Assembly (NCBI RefSeq): GCF_001598295.1
Contig: NZ_BCYR01000002.1
Location: 372,001-436,000, forward strand
Direction of reading: 5' to 3'
Length of the DNA: 64,000 bases
Source: Klebsiella ornithinolytica NBRC 105727 = ATCC 31898
GTDB lineage: Bacteria; Pseudomonadota; Gammaproteobacteria; Enterobacterales; Enterobacteriaceae
Shown: piece by piece, positions 28,303-37,484 of the stretch
How the letters are laid out: each line of letters begins with the position of its first letter
Position numbering within the stretch: the stretch's first letter is position 1
The notes under the pieces: model-generated
The model's input: the letters and a program-made list of their open reading frames with translations, nothing else
Databases searched by the model: none
What the model was told of the DNA's origin: nothing
Program-made: the position numbers and the translations under genes

Positions 28303-28330
28303 AATATAAAAGCGTTCAATCTTTCGTCAA
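28303..28330 (-). promoter_or_regulatory. Predicted sigma-70 promoter of the catabolic operon
   Basis: On the minus strand TTGACG (28325-28330) and TATATT (28303-28308) are separated by 16 bases, each matching five of six consensus positions. Transcription would start near 28296, upstream of operator O1 and the GGAGG of the ferredoxin gene. Confidence 0.6.
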
Positions 28331-28533
28331 GCGGCAATGTGAAGAATTTGTTAATCAAGCGCGGTTTAATTATCTAAGTGTGCAATTGATCACGAAAAAA
28401 AGTGGCAATATGAAATTGTGATATTTAAAGAGTGATATGGAATTAAATTAAGCGCTCGCTAAAAACCTCGTGAATAGCTATTGACTTTCTTTCTAAATAG
28501 TCATTAAAAATGATAAAAGCAGTGCGTCATCAA

Positions 28534-28549
28534 GTTTCACCCATGAAAC
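28534..28549. promoter_or_regulatory. Inverted repeat O2, probable IclR operator
   Basis: GTTTCACCCATGAAAC has perfect 6-bp arms (GTTTCA/TGAAAC) around four bases, the same pattern and spacing as O1. It lies 140 bases before the divergent MFS gene in AT-rich DNA. A TTGACT hexamer at 28481 is a possible -35 element of a promoter facing that gene. Confidence 0.7.
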
Positions 28550-28580
28550 ACAAGTTTAAATTAATCATTTAAAACAATGA

Positions 28581-28596
28581 GTTTCACTGATGAACC
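28581..28596. promoter_or_regulatory. Inverted repeat O3, probable IclR operator (one mismatch)
   Basis: GTTTCACTGATGAACC repeats the O1/O2 pattern with one arm mismatch. Its start is 47 bases from that of O2. The pair would suit two dimers acting on the MFS promoter. The remaining intergenic sequence (28331-28533 and 28597-28660) is AT-rich and carries no gene. GAGGAAGAAGA just before 28674 is the MFS ribosome-binding site. Confidence 0.65.
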
Positions 28597-28673
28597 ATTT
28601 TACATGCGTGATTATCACTGCTATTTAAAAATAATAATAACGATCCATCAATGAGCGAGGAAGAAGAATAACG

Positions 28674-29885
28674 ATGACCGCAAAATGGCAGGGAACAATC
28701 GCATTATTGCTACTTATAATTATTTCTTACATTGACCGGGTGAATATTTCGGTGATGATTCTTAACCCCGATTTTGCCAGCCACTTTCATTTAAATGAAA
28801 ACAGAATGTTACAGGGAATGCTGATGACCTGTTTTCTTCTGGGTTATGGATTCTCGGCATTATTATTAACACCAGTTATAGAAAGTAAGCTGCATTATCG
28901 ACAGGGATTGTTAAGCAGCGTGGTGATATGGGCGCTGATCTGCGCCATCTCGCCGCTGCTGGGCTCGCTGATGGGGATGCTGCTGGCGCGGATTATCCTC
29001 GGGATCGCGGAAGGTCCGCTGTTTTCCCTTAAAACGCGCTTTATTAGCGATAACTTCTCTGCCGAAGAGATCGGCAAGCCCAATGCCGTCACCGCCCTGG
29101 GGGTCTCTTTGGGGCTGGCGCTGGGCTTTCCGCTGGTCACTTTTTTAGTCGAGCACCAGGGGTGGATGGGATCGTTTTACAGCCTGGCGGGGCTCAACCT
29201 GGTCCTCGGCGGCGGAGCGATCTGGCGCTTCTTACCGGCGCCGGCAGCCCCGATGAACAGCGCCCGTCCCGGCTTCCGCCAGACCTTTCTGCTGGCCTGG
29301 CATACGCCGCTTCTCGGCTGGATCCTGCTGGTTGAGATTGCCACTCTCAGCTATCTGTGGGGCAGCAGCGCCTGGCTGCCGGCCTGGCTACGTGATGAGC
29401 ACCACTTTTCGCTGCAGGCCACCGGTTTGCTGGCTGCGATCCCTTTCCTGCTCAGCCTCGGTTCGAAATTTCTCGGCGGCGTGCTGCTCGATAAGCTGCG
29501 CCCGGAGCAGGCGCCGCTGCTGTTTATCGTCGGCGGATTGCTGACCGCCTGTTCGGTTATAGCGCTGATGCTTAGCCAGCAGCCGGCCCTGCTGGCGCTG
29601 TTTATGCTGTCGGCCAATATCTTCTGGGGACTGCAGGGCGCGGCGATACCGGCGGTGGTGCAGCATCATGCGCCGCGCCAGGCGGTGGGCAGCGCCTACG
29701 GCATTATTAACGGCGTGGGTAACATCTGTGCGGCATTTATTCCGCTGCTGATGGGAATGGTGATGAAGTCGGCGGGATCGGTGAGTTCAGGATTTTCAGT
29801 ACTGGTGGCCTCGCAGGCGATCACGCTGCTGGCCGGAGGAATGCTGCTGCTGCGCATGCGTCGCGCAGCAGCAGTGAGCGCGTAA
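28674..29885 (+). CDS. MFS transporter, divergent partner of the catabolic operon
   Basis: A 403-residue, 12-helix MFS protein of the anion:cation symporter type. YIDRVNISVMIL is in TM1 and RIILGIAEGPLFSLKTRF in TM4. The TM1-4 region resembles the operon's other transporter, but the proteins are clearly different. It is divergent from the operon across a 429-base region with three shared inverted repeats, so both sides should answer to the same regulator. Its first third is AT-rich compared with the rest. It ends 3 bases before the convergent speB stop. Confidence 0.87.
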   Translation: MTAKWQGTIALLLLIIISYIDRVNISVMILNPDFASHFHLNENRMLQGMLMTCFLLGYGFSALLLTPVIESKLHYRQGLLSSVVIWALICAISPLLGSLMGMLLARIILGIAEGPLFSLKTRFISDNFSAEEIGKPNAVTALGVSLGLALGFPLVTFLVEHQGWMGSFYSLAGLNLVLGGGAIWRFLPAPAAPMNSARPGFRQTFLLAWHTPLLGWILLVEIATLSYLWGSSAWLPAWLRDEHHFSLQATGLLAAIPFLLSLGSKFLGGVLLDKLRPEQAPLLFIVGGLLTACSVIALMLSQQPALLALFMLSANIFWGLQGAAIPAVVQHHAPRQAVGSAYGIINGVGNICAAFIPLLMGMVMKSAGSVSSGFSVLVASQAITLLAGGMLLLRMRRAAAVSA

Positions 29886-29888
29886 GGT

Positions 29889-30809
29889 TTATTCGCCTTT
29901 TTTCGCCGCCTGGATGTAGAGCATTTCCAGCGCCAGGGTCGCCGCCGCCAGGGCGGTGATCTCGGACTGATCGTAGGCCGGCGCCACTTCCACCACGTCC
30001 ATGCCGACGATGTTCAGATCCTTCAGGCCGCGCACCAGCTTGATCGCGCGATCGGAGGTCAGTCCGCCGATCACCGGCGTACCGGTTCCCGGTGCAAACG
30101 CCGGATCCAGCGCATCGATATCGAAGGTCAGATACACCGGCATATCGCCGACGATCTGTTTCACCTGAGCGATGATGTCATCCACGGAACGATCGTTCAC
30201 CTGGCAGGCATCCAGTACGGTAAACCCGTTGTCTTTGTCGAACTCCGTACGAATACCGATCTGCACAGAGTGATTCGGATCGATCAGACCTTCTTTCGGC
30301 GCAGTGAAGAACATGGTGCCGTGGTCAAATTCGCAGCCGTTGGCGTAGGTATCGGTATGGGCATCAAAGTGCACCAGCGCCATTTTGCCAAAGTGCTTCG
30401 CATGAGCGCGCAGCAGCGGCAGAGTGACGAAGTGGTCGCCGCCGAAGGAGAGCATACGCTTCCCGGCCGCCAGCAGTCTTTCCGCATGCGCCTGCAGTTT
30501 TTCGCTCATTTCGCGCGCGTCGCCAAAGGCGTAAACCAGGTCGCCGCAGTCGACAACGTTCAGGCGCTCGCGCATATCGAAGTTCCACGGGAAGCGGTTG
30601 CCTTCCCAGGCCAGGTTGGTGGAAACCTGACGAATCGCCGCCGGGCCGTGACGCCCGCCCGCGCGACCGGAGGTTGCCGCATCAAAAGGAACGCCGGTGA
30701 TCACCCAGTCGGCGTCGCTGTCATACGGCTGGAAGTTCAGCGGCAGACGCAAAAAACCAAACGCGTTAGAGACCAGGGAATTATCGTATTGATGACCTAA
30801 AGTGCTCAT
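29889..30809 (-). CDS. speB: Agmatinase
   Basis: Hydrolyses agmatine to putrescine and urea, completing the arginine-to-putrescine route begun by SpeA. The protein has 306 residues, as in E. coli. The dinuclear manganese motifs are [11 protein letters not shown] (about 123), [11 protein letters not shown] (about 149) and [17 protein letters not shown] (about 228). It lies 246 bases downstream of speA with a terminator between them, so it has its own promoter, as in E. coli. Confidence 0.97.
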   Translation of the reverse strand: MSTLGHQYDNSLVSNAFGFLRLPLNFQPYDSDADWVITGVPFDAATSGRAGGRHGPAAIRQVSTNLAWEGNRFPWNFDMRERLNVVDCGDLVYAFGDAREMSEKLQAHAERLLAAGKRMLSFGGDHFVTLPLLRAHAKHFGKMALVHFDAHTDTYANGCEFDHGTMFFTAPKEGLIDPNHSVQIGIRTEFDKDNGFTVLDACQVNDRSVDDIIAQVKQIVGDMPVYLTFDIDALDPAFAPGTGTPVIGGLTSDRAIKLVRGLKDLNIVGMDVVEVAPAYDQSEITALAAATLALEMLYIQAAKKGE

Positions 30810-30850
30810 GGGTGTGACCTCTTTTTACAGGCGATATAGTTAAAAATGCA

Positions 30851-30896
30851 CATAAAAAAACCCCTCCGCGTCGTTAGGCCCGACGAGGAAGGGTTT
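30851..30896 (-). terminator. speA terminator
   Basis: On the minus strand a long stem (AAACCCTTCC...GGAGGGGTTT with an inner CGTCGG/AACGACG part) ends in seven T residues. It lies about 160 bases after the speA stop, between the REP unit and speB. Confidence 0.8.
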
Positions 30897-31015
30897 GAAT
30901 AGGGTGACTGCTTGTTGGGCGAATTATCGCCGTTAATACGTACGGGTTCAAGAGAGTATAGCAAATACCGCCCCGTAGCTTGTTGCTGCCGGCCTGGTCT
31001 TATCCGCCCAGCGTC

Positions 31016-31048
31016 CGTAGGCCCGGTAAGCACAGCGCCACCGGGCAA
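31016..31048. repeat. REP element (Klebsiella type)
   Basis: GCCCGGTGGCGCTGTGCTTA followed by CCGGGC, read on the minus strand, is a REP/palindromic-unit hairpin with the internal bulge and the adjacent CCTACG tail seen in Klebsiella REP sequences. It sits directly after the speA stop, the usual place at a 3' end, where it can stabilise the message. Only one clear unit is present. Confidence 0.75.
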
Positions 31049-31054
31049 CAACGG

Positions 31055-33031
31055 TTACTCGTCTTCCAGATAAGTGTATCCGTACAGCCCCGCTTCGAAC
31101 TCTTCGAGGAACTGCTGCTGCAGCGCTTCGTCGAGGCCGGAGTTTTTCACCTGATCGCGGAACTGGGTCAGCAGCGTGTTCGGATCGAGCTGCACATATT
31201 GCAGCATATCCGCCACGGTATCCCCTTCGTCGGAGAGCTCAACCTCAACGCTGCCGTCAGGGAAGACGAAGACGTCCACCGCTTCAGTATCGCCGAACAG
31301 GTTGTGCATGTTCCCGAGGATCTCCTGATAGGCGCCAACCATAAAGAAGCCCAGCATCGGCGGGTTTTCAGGATCGTATTCCGGCATCGGCATGGTGGTG
31401 GCAATCCCGTCGCCATCCACGTAGTGGTCAATCGCGCCATCGGAGTCGCAGGTAATATCCAGCAGCACCGCGCGGCGTTCAGGTACCATGTTCAGCCCTT
31501 CCAGCGGCATCACCGGGAACAGCTGATCGATACCCCACGCGTCCGGCATCGACTGGAACAGCGAGAAGTTGACGTAAATCTTATCCGCCATCCGCTCCTG
31601 CAGTTCGTCGATAATCGGACGATGCGCGCGGTTGCTCGGGTCGAGCTGTTTCTGGACTTCATGGCACATGTTCAGATACAACTGTTCTGCCCAGGCGCGC
31701 TCCTGAAGATTGAAGGTACCGGACGAGTAGCCGATATGAATATCGTGGAGATCCATCTGGCTGTCGTGCAGCCATTCGCGCAGCGAGCGGCGATTGCCGG
31801 TCTCGTGCATCTCCTGCCAGGTTTCCCACATGCTCTGCAGCGGACGCGCTGCGTCTTGCGCAGGCGGGGTCGCTTCGGTGTATTCGTTGCGCTCAACGCC
31901 GATGATGTTGGAGACCAGCACGGTGTGGTGTGCGGTAACCGCGCGCCCGGATTCGGTAATCACCGTCGGGTGCGGCAGGCCGTTCTCTTCACAGGCATCG
32001 CCAATCGCCCAGATAATGTTGTTGGCGTACTCATTCAGGCCGTAGTTCACCGAACAGTCGGACTGTGAACGGGTACCTTCATAGTCCACGCCCAGACCGC
32101 CGCCAACATCGAAGCACTGAATATTAACGCCGAGCTTATGCAGCTCAACATAGAAGCGTGACGATTCACGCACGCCGGTGGCGATATCGCGAATGTTGGC
32201 CATCTGCGAGCCGAGGTGGAAGTGCAGCAGCTGCAGGCTTTCCAGATGCCCTGCCGCGCGCAGAATCTCAACCAGCTGCAGAACCTGTGTTGCCGCCAGG
32301 CCGAACTTCGATTTTTCACCGCCGGAGGACTGCCATTTACCGGAGCCCTGCGAGGCCAGACGCGCACGCACGCCAAGGCGCGGAACGACATTCAGGCGCT
32401 CGGCTTCTTCCAGCACGATGGCGATTTCCGACATCTTTTCGATGACCAGATAGACCTTGTGGCCCATCTTTTCGCCGACCAGCGCCAGACGGATATACTC
32501 GCGGTCTTTGTAGCCGTTACAGACGATCACGCTGCGGGTCATACCGGCGTGCGCCAGTACCGCCATCAGCTCCGCCTTGGAGCCAGCTTCCAGACCCAGC
32601 GGTTCACCGGAATGGATCAACGACTCAATCACGCGGCGATGCTGGTTAACCTTGATCGGGTAAACCAGGAAGTAGTCGCCGTTATAGCCGTAGGACTCAC
32701 GCGCGCGTTTAAACGCGGCGTTAATCGAACGCAGTCGGTGTTGCAGGATCTGCGGGAAGCAGAACAGTGCCGGCAGGCGCTGCCCCTGCGCTTCGCGTGC
32801 TTTCACTAATTCTGCAAGGTCAACGCGCGCTTCCGGGACGTCAGGATCCGGGCAAACGCTGATATGGCCCAGTTCGTTAACGTCGTAGTAGTTATTACCC
32901 CACCAGGCAATATTGTAAGTACGTAGCATTTTGCTGGCTTCCTGGGAGCTCATCGCAACCTCCTGCATGGAACGTAGTACGCCGTGTTCGCCTGCTGACG
33001 AAGGCGAAACTGAAGAAATGTCGTCAGACAT
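31055..33031 (-). CDS. speA: Biosynthetic arginine decarboxylase
   Basis: PLP-dependent decarboxylation of arginine to agmatine. The protein has 658 residues from [17 protein letters not shown], matching E. coli. Starting 4 codons earlier is possible. The PLP lysine lies in [10 protein letters not shown] near residue 127, the alanine-racemase-type barrel has [11 protein letters not shown] near 285, and the C-terminal barrel carries [10 protein letters not shown] near 540. The microprotein gene yqgB ends 8 bases before this start codon, so the two are translated from one message. Confidence 0.97.
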   Translation of the reverse strand: MSDDISSVSPSSAGEHGVLRSMQEVAMSSQEASKMLRTYNIAWWGNNYYDVNELGHISVCPDPDVPEARVDLAELVKAREAQGQRLPALFCFPQILQHRLRSINAAFKRARESYGYNGDYFLVYPIKVNQHRRVIESLIHSGEPLGLEAGSKAELMAVLAHAGMTRSVIVCNGYKDREYIRLALVGEKMGHKVYLVIEKMSEIAIVLEEAERLNVVPRLGVRARLASQGSGKWQSSGGEKSKFGLAATQVLQLVEILRAAGHLESLQLLHFHLGSQMANIRDIATGVRESSRFYVELHKLGVNIQCFDVGGGLGVDYEGTRSQSDCSVNYGLNEYANNIIWAIGDACEENGLPHPTVITESGRAVTAHHTVLVSNIIGVERNEYTEATPPAQDAARPLQSMWETWQEMHETGNRRSLREWLHDSQMDLHDIHIGYSSGTFNLQERAWAEQLYLNMCHEVQKQLDPSNRAHRPIIDELQERMADKIYVNFSLFQSMPDAWGIDQLFPVMPLEGLNMVPERRAVLLDITCDSDGAIDHYVDGDGIATTMPMPEYDPENPPMLGFFMVGAYQEILGNMHNLFGDTEAVDVFVFPDGSVEVELSDEGDTVADMLQYVQLDPNTLLTQFRDQVKNSGLDEALQQQFLEEFEAGLYGYTYLEDE

Positions 33032-33039
33032 AGCGAACC

Positions 33040-33156
33040 TCAAATTGTAATATTGACTACTATCGCAGTCCGAAGACGCGATAACAACCCATGAACAGTC
33101 CTAAACCCCAGCAGATAGTGCTGGCTTTGCGACTGCGCGACCGGTTTCTTATTCAT
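33040..33156 (-). CDS. yqgB: YqgB-like microprotein upstream of speA
   Basis: A 38-codon reading frame starts at the ATG complementary to 33154-33156. It begins [13 protein letters not shown] and contains [12 protein letters not shown]. Both blocks align with E. coli YqgB (MKKKPVAQLERQH..., ...LLSQFQAAIVVN), a 43-residue protein upstream of speA. The stop lies 8 bases before the speA ATG. The middle is diverged and the C-terminus shorter. YqgB is acid-inducible in E. coli and its role is unclear. Conservation of both ends but not the middle suggests the peptide or its translation matters. Confidence 0.82.
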   Translation of the reverse strand: MNKKPVAQSQSQHYLLGFRTVHGLLSRLRTAIVVNITI

Positions 33157-33722
33157 ATCATAGTAAAACACATACCCGAACGTAGTATGACAGTCCGGAG
33201 AAACCACGAGAAAACCCTTGCGACAGCAAGAGCGCCCTTGTTCAGTTTTCAGATAGCCTGCCGGCCCTGGAATCCTGAGAAGCGCCGAGACGGGTAGAAC
33301 ATCGGCTGATTTGCATGAAAGAGATGCAGATTGCGGGATAGCGACGCGCGACGGAACGACGCGACGAGTCGGATGAAAAACGTGGGTTCATTATCTGATA
33401 TCACCTCCACACTGCCCCGATACGGGCCAGCGATAAGCCAAAGCTAGACATACCACAGCAGGTGCCAAAACACCGCGGCGGATTTCTGTAAAAACAGACT
33501 GCTTAACCCGGCTGGAAGTGGCGTCACGAGATGTGCTTCGTGCGCTTTTTTTAATGAGCCGCGCGCGGCGTTTTATACCGATAAGCCGGCTAAAATGCAA
33601 AATAAAAATGGGCGAGTTGCCGCGAATGGCAGGAAAAATTGCCACCCTCTATTTTTCATCAATGCGACCTGCATCAAAAAAGGCTGGAAATGGGATTAAG
33701 ATTTGACCTAAAATAGCCATCC
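33157..33722. other. Non-coding region between yqgB and metK
   Basis: I see no convincing protein gene in this 566-base stretch; the frames on both strands are short and without recognisable sequence. It should contain the speA promoter (leftward) and the distal part of the metK control region. A plus-strand terminator-like hairpin at 33531-33562 has no gene upstream. Confidence 0.5.
33531..33562 (+). terminator. Orphan terminator-like hairpin
   Basis: GCG-T-CACGA, an eight-base loop and TCGTG-CGC form a stem followed by seven T residues. This is a typical intrinsic terminator on the plus strand, yet no gene precedes it. It could end a small RNA or a metK-leader transcript started upstream. 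Confidence 0.55.
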
Positions 33723-33762
33723 AGAAGTTAATCCGTCTATACTGATTAACACTCAGACTGCT
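33723..33762 (+). promoter_or_regulatory. Probable MetJ box array before metK
   Basis: Five consecutive 8-mers (AGAAGTTA, ATCCGTCT, ATACTGAT, TAACACTC, AGACTGCT) resemble the AGACGTCT met box to varying degrees. This is the tandem arrangement bound by MetJ with S-adenosylmethionine. MetJ repression of metK is known in E. coli. Individual matches are weak, so the limits are approximate. Confidence 0.55.
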
Positions 33763-33857
33763 CGTGTCACTACCTGCAAGTTTTGGTAGAATCATCTACC
33801 ACAGCTAATCCACACAACAGTATGAGCTACACGAATACTCCACAGGTAAAATAAAAC

Positions 33858-35012
33858 ATGGCAAAACACCTCTTTACGTCCGAGTCCGTATCAGAAGGGC
33901 ATCCAGACAAAATTGCTGACCAAATCTCCGACGCCGTGCTGGATGCGATCCTTGAACAGGATCCGAAAGCGCGTGTCGCGTGTGAAACTTATGTCAAAAC
34001 TGGCATGGTGCTGGTCGGCGGTGAAATCACCACCAGCGCATGGGTTGATATCGAAGAGATTACCCGTAACACGGTTCGTGAAATTGGCTACGTGCATTCC
34101 GATATGGGCTTTGATGCCAACTCCTGTGCCGTACTGAGCGCCATCGGCAAACAGTCCCCGGATATCAATCAGGGCGTTGACCGCGCCGATCCGCTGGAAC
34201 AAGGGGCGGGCGACCAGGGCCTGATGTTTGGCTATGCTACCAACGAAACCGACGTTTTGATGCCGGCGCCGATCACCTATGCTCACCGTCTGGTGCAGCG
34301 TCAGGCTGAAGTGCGCAAAAACGGCACGCTGCCGTGGCTGCGTCCGGATGCGAAAAGCCAGGTGACCTTCCAGTATGACGACGGCAAAATCGTCGGTATC
34401 GATGCCGTGGTTCTGTCCACTCAGCACGCGGAAGACATCGATCAGAAATCCCTGCAGGAAGCAGTGATGGAAGAGATCATCAAGCCGGTTCTGCCGACTG
34501 AATGGCTGAACAGCGCGACCAAATTCTTCATCAACCCGACCGGTCGTTTTGTTATCGGCGGCCCGATGGGCGACTGCGGTCTGACCGGCCGTAAAATCAT
34601 CGTGGATACCTACGGCGGCATGGCTCGCCACGGCGGCGGCGCGTTCTCCGGTAAAGATCCGTCTAAAGTTGACCGTTCTGCGGCCTATGCCGCACGCTAT
34701 GTCGCGAAAAACATCGTGGCGGCTGGCCTGGCTGACCGTTGTGAGATTCAGGTCTCCTACGCTATCGGCGTGGCAGAACCGACCTCGATTATGGTGGAAA
34801 CCTTCGGTACCGAAAAAGTGCCGTCCGAGCAGCTGACTCTGCTGGTGCGTGAATTCTTCGACCTGCGTCCTTACGGACTGATCCAGATGCTGGATCTGCT
34901 GCACCCGATCTACAAAGAGACGGCGGCATACGGTCACTTTGGTCGTGAACATTTCCCGTGGGAAAAAACCGACAAAGCCGCTCTGCTGCGTGAAGCTGCC
35001 GGCCTGAAATAA
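33858..35012 (+). CDS. metK: S-adenosylmethionine synthetase
   Basis: Makes S-adenosylmethionine from methionine and ATP. The protein has 384 residues, as in E. coli. It starts [20 protein letters not shown] with the ATP-site histidine in GHPDK. The signature [12 protein letters not shown] is near residue 115, and the phosphate loop [17 protein letters not shown] near 258. Its product is the methyl donor for RsmE and TrmB, both encoded in this window, and the co-repressor of MetJ. Confidence 0.98.
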   Translation: MAKHLFTSESVSEGHPDKIADQISDAVLDAILEQDPKARVACETYVKTGMVLVGGEITTSAWVDIEEITRNTVREIGYVHSDMGFDANSCAVLSAIGKQSPDINQGVDRADPLEQGAGDQGLMFGYATNETDVLMPAPITYAHRLVQRQAEVRKNGTLPWLRPDAKSQVTFQYDDGKIVGIDAVVLSTQHAEDIDQKSLQEAVMEEIIKPVLPTEWLNSATKFFINPTGRFVIGGPMGDCGLTGRKIIVDTYGGMARHGGGAFSGKDPSKVDRSAAYAARYVAKNIVAAGLADRCEIQVSYAIGVAEPTSIMVETFGTEKVPSEQLTLLVREFFDLRPYGLIQMLDLLHPIYKETAAYGHFGREHFPWEKTDKAALLREAAGLK

Positions 35013-35032
35013 GCGCGCGCTTTACCGTTTCA

Positions 35033-35063
35033 AAGGCCAGCTTCGCGCTGGCCTTTTTGTTTT
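35033..35063 (+). terminator. metK terminator
   Basis: GGCCAGC-TTCGC-GCTGGCC (35035-35053) is a 7-bp GC stem followed by TTTTTGTTTT, 22 bases after the metK stop. Confidence 0.92.
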
Positions 35064-35132
35064 CCCCCCTTCGACACTTCTCCCCTGACGCCCCCGCACT
35101 GCCGCATTGCCGCCGAGCCTTTTCAACAATTA

Positions 35133-35148
35133 ATGAAAGCGATTACAT
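35133..35148. promoter_or_regulatory. Distal GalR/GalS-like operator
   Basis: ATGAAAGCGATTACAT matches the 16-bp gal operator consensus GTGTAANCGNTTACAC at most positions, including the central GCGATTACA. Its start lies 183 bases upstream of a better copy. Two spaced operators are the arrangement that allows loop formation in the gal regulon. Confidence 0.55.
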
Positions 35149-35315
35149 TAGAGCCATAGCCACAAATAATGCATGATGATGCGTTAGTGAAACATTTTTT
35201 CACCATGTTGCATTATGTTTCAGGCTTATCTGATTATCGCTTTCCTCAGGTAAATTTATAATCATTTATCTATTTGAAATTAATGAATTTTAATAGATTA
35301 CGTTTCTTTACTTTG

Positions 35316-35331
35316 GTGTAACCGATTACAC
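35316..35331. promoter_or_regulatory. Proximal GalR/GalS operator of galP
   Basis: GTGTAACCGATTACAC is a full match to the gal operator consensus GTGTAANCGNTTACAC. It lies about 85 bases before the galP start and next to a CRP-like site. GalR and GalS control galP in E. coli. Confidence 0.85.
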
Positions 35332-35334
35332 AGC

Positions 35335-35350
35335 CGTGACTGATATCACG
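35335..35350. promoter_or_regulatory. CRP-binding site of galP
   Basis: CGTGA-CTGATA-TCACG is a symmetrical match to TGTGA-N6-TCACA with one change in each arm. It lies 4 bases after the GalR operator, which suits activation by cAMP-CRP countered by GalR. Confidence 0.7.
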
Positions 35351-35415
35351 TTTTTTTGCGATAGACTCCCCTACCCTAAGCATCGACAGAATCAATAACT
35401 CAACTGGAGGGCGTT

Positions 35416-36810
35416 ATGCCTGACAACAAAAAACAAGGGCGCTCGAACAAAACGATGACGTTCTTTGTCTGTTTCCTCGCCGCGCTGGCAGGCCTGCTTT
35501 TCGGCCTTGATATCGGTGTTATTGCGGGTGCCTTACCCTTTATTGCCAACGAGTTCCAGATTAGCGCTCACACTCAGGAGTGGGTGGTGAGCTCCATGAT
35601 GTTCGGCGCTGCGGTCGGCGCCGTCGGCAGCGGCTGGCTCTCCTTCCGTCTCGGGCGGAAAAAGAGCCTGATGATCGGCGCGATCCTGTTCGTCGCCGGT
35701 TCACTGTTCTCCGCTGCCGCCCCGAACGTTGAAGTGCTGCTCGTCTCCCGCGTGCTGCTCGGCCTGGCCGTTGGCGTCGCCTCGTACACTGCCCCGCTGT
35801 ACCTGTCGGAAATTGCGCCAGAAAAAATCCGCGGCAGTATGATCTCCATGTACCAGCTGATGATCACCATCGGGATCCTCGGCGCCTATCTGTCGGACAC
35901 CGCCTTCAGCTACAGCGGCGCATGGCGCTGGATGCTGGGCGTGATTATCATCCCGGCGATTCTGCTGCTGATTGGCGTTATCTTTCTGCCGGACAGCCCG
36001 CGCTGGTTTGCAGCCAAACGCCGCTTTGTTGATGCGGAACGCGTGCTGATGCGCCTGCGTGATACCAGCGCCGAAGCCAAACGCGAGCTGGATGAAATCC
36101 GTGAAAGCCTGAAGATCAAGCAGTCTGGCTGGGAGCTGTTTAAAGAGAACAGCAACTTCCGCCGTGCCGTATTCCTCGGCATCCTGCTGCAGGTGATGCA
36201 ACAGTTCACCGGGATGAACGTCATCATGTATTACGCGCCGAAGATTTTTGAACTAGCGGGTTATACCAACACCACCGAACAGATGTGGGGGACCGTCATC
36301 GTCGGTCTGACCAACGTGCTGGCGACCTTCATCGCTATCGGCCTGGTTGACCGTTGGGGCCGTAAACCGACGCTAATCCTCGGCTTTATCGTCATGGCCG
36401 CCGGTATGGGCGTGCTGGGCGCCATGATGCACATGGGTATTCACTCAGCCGCCGCCCAGTACTTCGCTGTGCTGATGCTGCTGATGTTTATCGTTGGCTT
36501 CGCCATGAGCGCCGGCCCGCTGATCTGGGTCCTGTGCTCCGAAATTCAGCCGCTCAAAGGCCGCGATTTCGGCATCACCTGCTCTACGGCAACCAACTGG
36601 ATTGCCAATATGATCGTCGGCGCCACCTTCCTGACCATGCTTAACTCGCTGGGCAGCGCGAACACCTTCTGGGTCTACGGCGGTCTGAACGTCCTGTTCA
36701 TTCTGCTGACGCTGTGGCTTATCCCGGAAACCAAAAACGTTTCGCTGGAGCACATCGAACGTAACCTGATGAAAGGCCGCCCGCTGCGCGAAATCGGCGC
36801 TCGCGACTGA
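35416..36810 (+). CDS. galP: Galactose:proton symporter
   Basis: Twelve-helix MFS sugar porter of 464 residues, as in E. coli GalP. The sugar-porter motifs are [12 protein letters not shown] after TM2, [14 protein letters not shown] after TM4, LPDSPRW before the central loop, [10 protein letters not shown] after TM8 and PETKNVSLE at the C-terminus. The QQFTGMN segment in TM7 is typical of sugar-binding. GGAGGGC precedes the ATG. The upstream gal and CRP sites support the assignment. Confidence 0.97.
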   Translation: MPDNKKQGRSNKTMTFFVCFLAALAGLLFGLDIGVIAGALPFIANEFQISAHTQEWVVSSMMFGAAVGAVGSGWLSFRLGRKKSLMIGAILFVAGSLFSAAAPNVEVLLVSRVLLGLAVGVASYTAPLYLSEIAPEKIRGSMISMYQLMITIGILGAYLSDTAFSYSGAWRWMLGVIIIPAILLLIGVIFLPDSPRWFAAKRRFVDAERVLMRLRDTSAEAKRELDEIRESLKIKQSGWELFKENSNFRRAVFLGILLQVMQQFTGMNVIMYYAPKIFELAGYTNTTEQMWGTVIVGLTNVLATFIAIGLVDRWGRKPTLILGFIVMAAGMGVLGAMMHMGIHSAAAQYFAVLMLLMFIVGFAMSAGPLIWVLCSEIQPLKGRDFGITCSTATNWIANMIVGATFLTMLNSLGSANTFWVYGGLNVLFILLTLWLIPETKNVSLEHIERNLMKGRPLREIGARD

Positions 36811-36816
36811 CCGTTA

Positions 36817-36850
36817 ACGCTTCCTCCCCCGGCGGGAGGAAGCGTCTGCC
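36817..36850 (+). terminator. galP terminator hairpin
   Basis: ACGCTTCCTCCC-CCGGC-GGGAGGAAGCGT is a 12-bp perfect stem beginning 7 bases after the galP stop. The tail CTGCCTCTTG is only moderately T-rich, so efficiency is uncertain. Confidence 0.7.
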
Positions 36851-36889
36851 TCTTGCTCTCCCCTTCACGGCGCACTATCCTCTGGCGCT

Positions 36890-37390
36890 ATGAAAACGCC
36901 CCGAATTCCCATCGCCATTCAGCAGGCCGTTATGCGCAGCCTGCGGGAAAAGCTCGCCCAGGCAAACCTCAAGCTTGGCCGTCAGTACCCGGAACCAAGC
37001 CTGGTCTATCAGCAGCGCGGCACCTCTGCCGGTACCGCCTGGCTGGAAAAAAACGAAATTCGCCTCAACCCGGTACTGCTGCTGGAAAACCAGCAGGCCT
37101 TTATCGATGAGGTCGTCCCGCATGAACTGGCGCATCTGCTGGTCTGGAAACACTTCGGCCGCGTGGCGCCGCACGGCAAAGAGTGGAAATGGATGATGGA
37201 AAGCGTGCTCGGTGTCGCCGCCCGCCGCACCCATCGTTTTGAACTCGACTCCGTTCGCCAGAACACCTTCCCCTACCGCTGCCAGTGCCAGCAACATCAG
37301 CTTACCGTCCGTCGCCACAACCGCGTGGTTCGGGGAGAAGCCACCTACCGCTGCATTCGCTGCGGCGATCTGCTGGTCGCTGAAGAGTAA
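36890..37390 (+). CDS. sprT: SprT family zinc protein
   Basis: A 166-residue SprT-domain protein. The metalloprotease-like HELAH motif is near residue 79, and a C-terminal zinc-ribbon has CQC near 129 and CIRCG near 152. It is related to the DNA-protein crosslink protease Spartan, but the bacterial function is not established. It lies between galP and endA as in E. coli. The ribosome-binding site before 36890 is weak. Confidence 0.93.
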   Translation: MKTPRIPIAIQQAVMRSLREKLAQANLKLGRQYPEPSLVYQQRGTSAGTAWLEKNEIRLNPVLLLENQQAFIDEVVPHELAHLLVWKHFGRVAPHGKEWKWMMESVLGVAARRTHRFELDSVRQNTFPYRCQCQQHQLTVRRHNRVVRGEATYRCIRCGDLLVAEE

Positions 37391-37484
37391 ATATCGGCTA
37401 CAACTGGAAATTTTCTGATCTGACTGATTGCATCTGACAATCGCATTCGCTACGTTGCGGGCTCGTTTTGACACGGAGTTCACG

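Noticed and set aside
33891-34952. A 353-codon open frame opposite metK
   Set aside because: Shadow of the metK codon pattern; it covers only the metK coding region.
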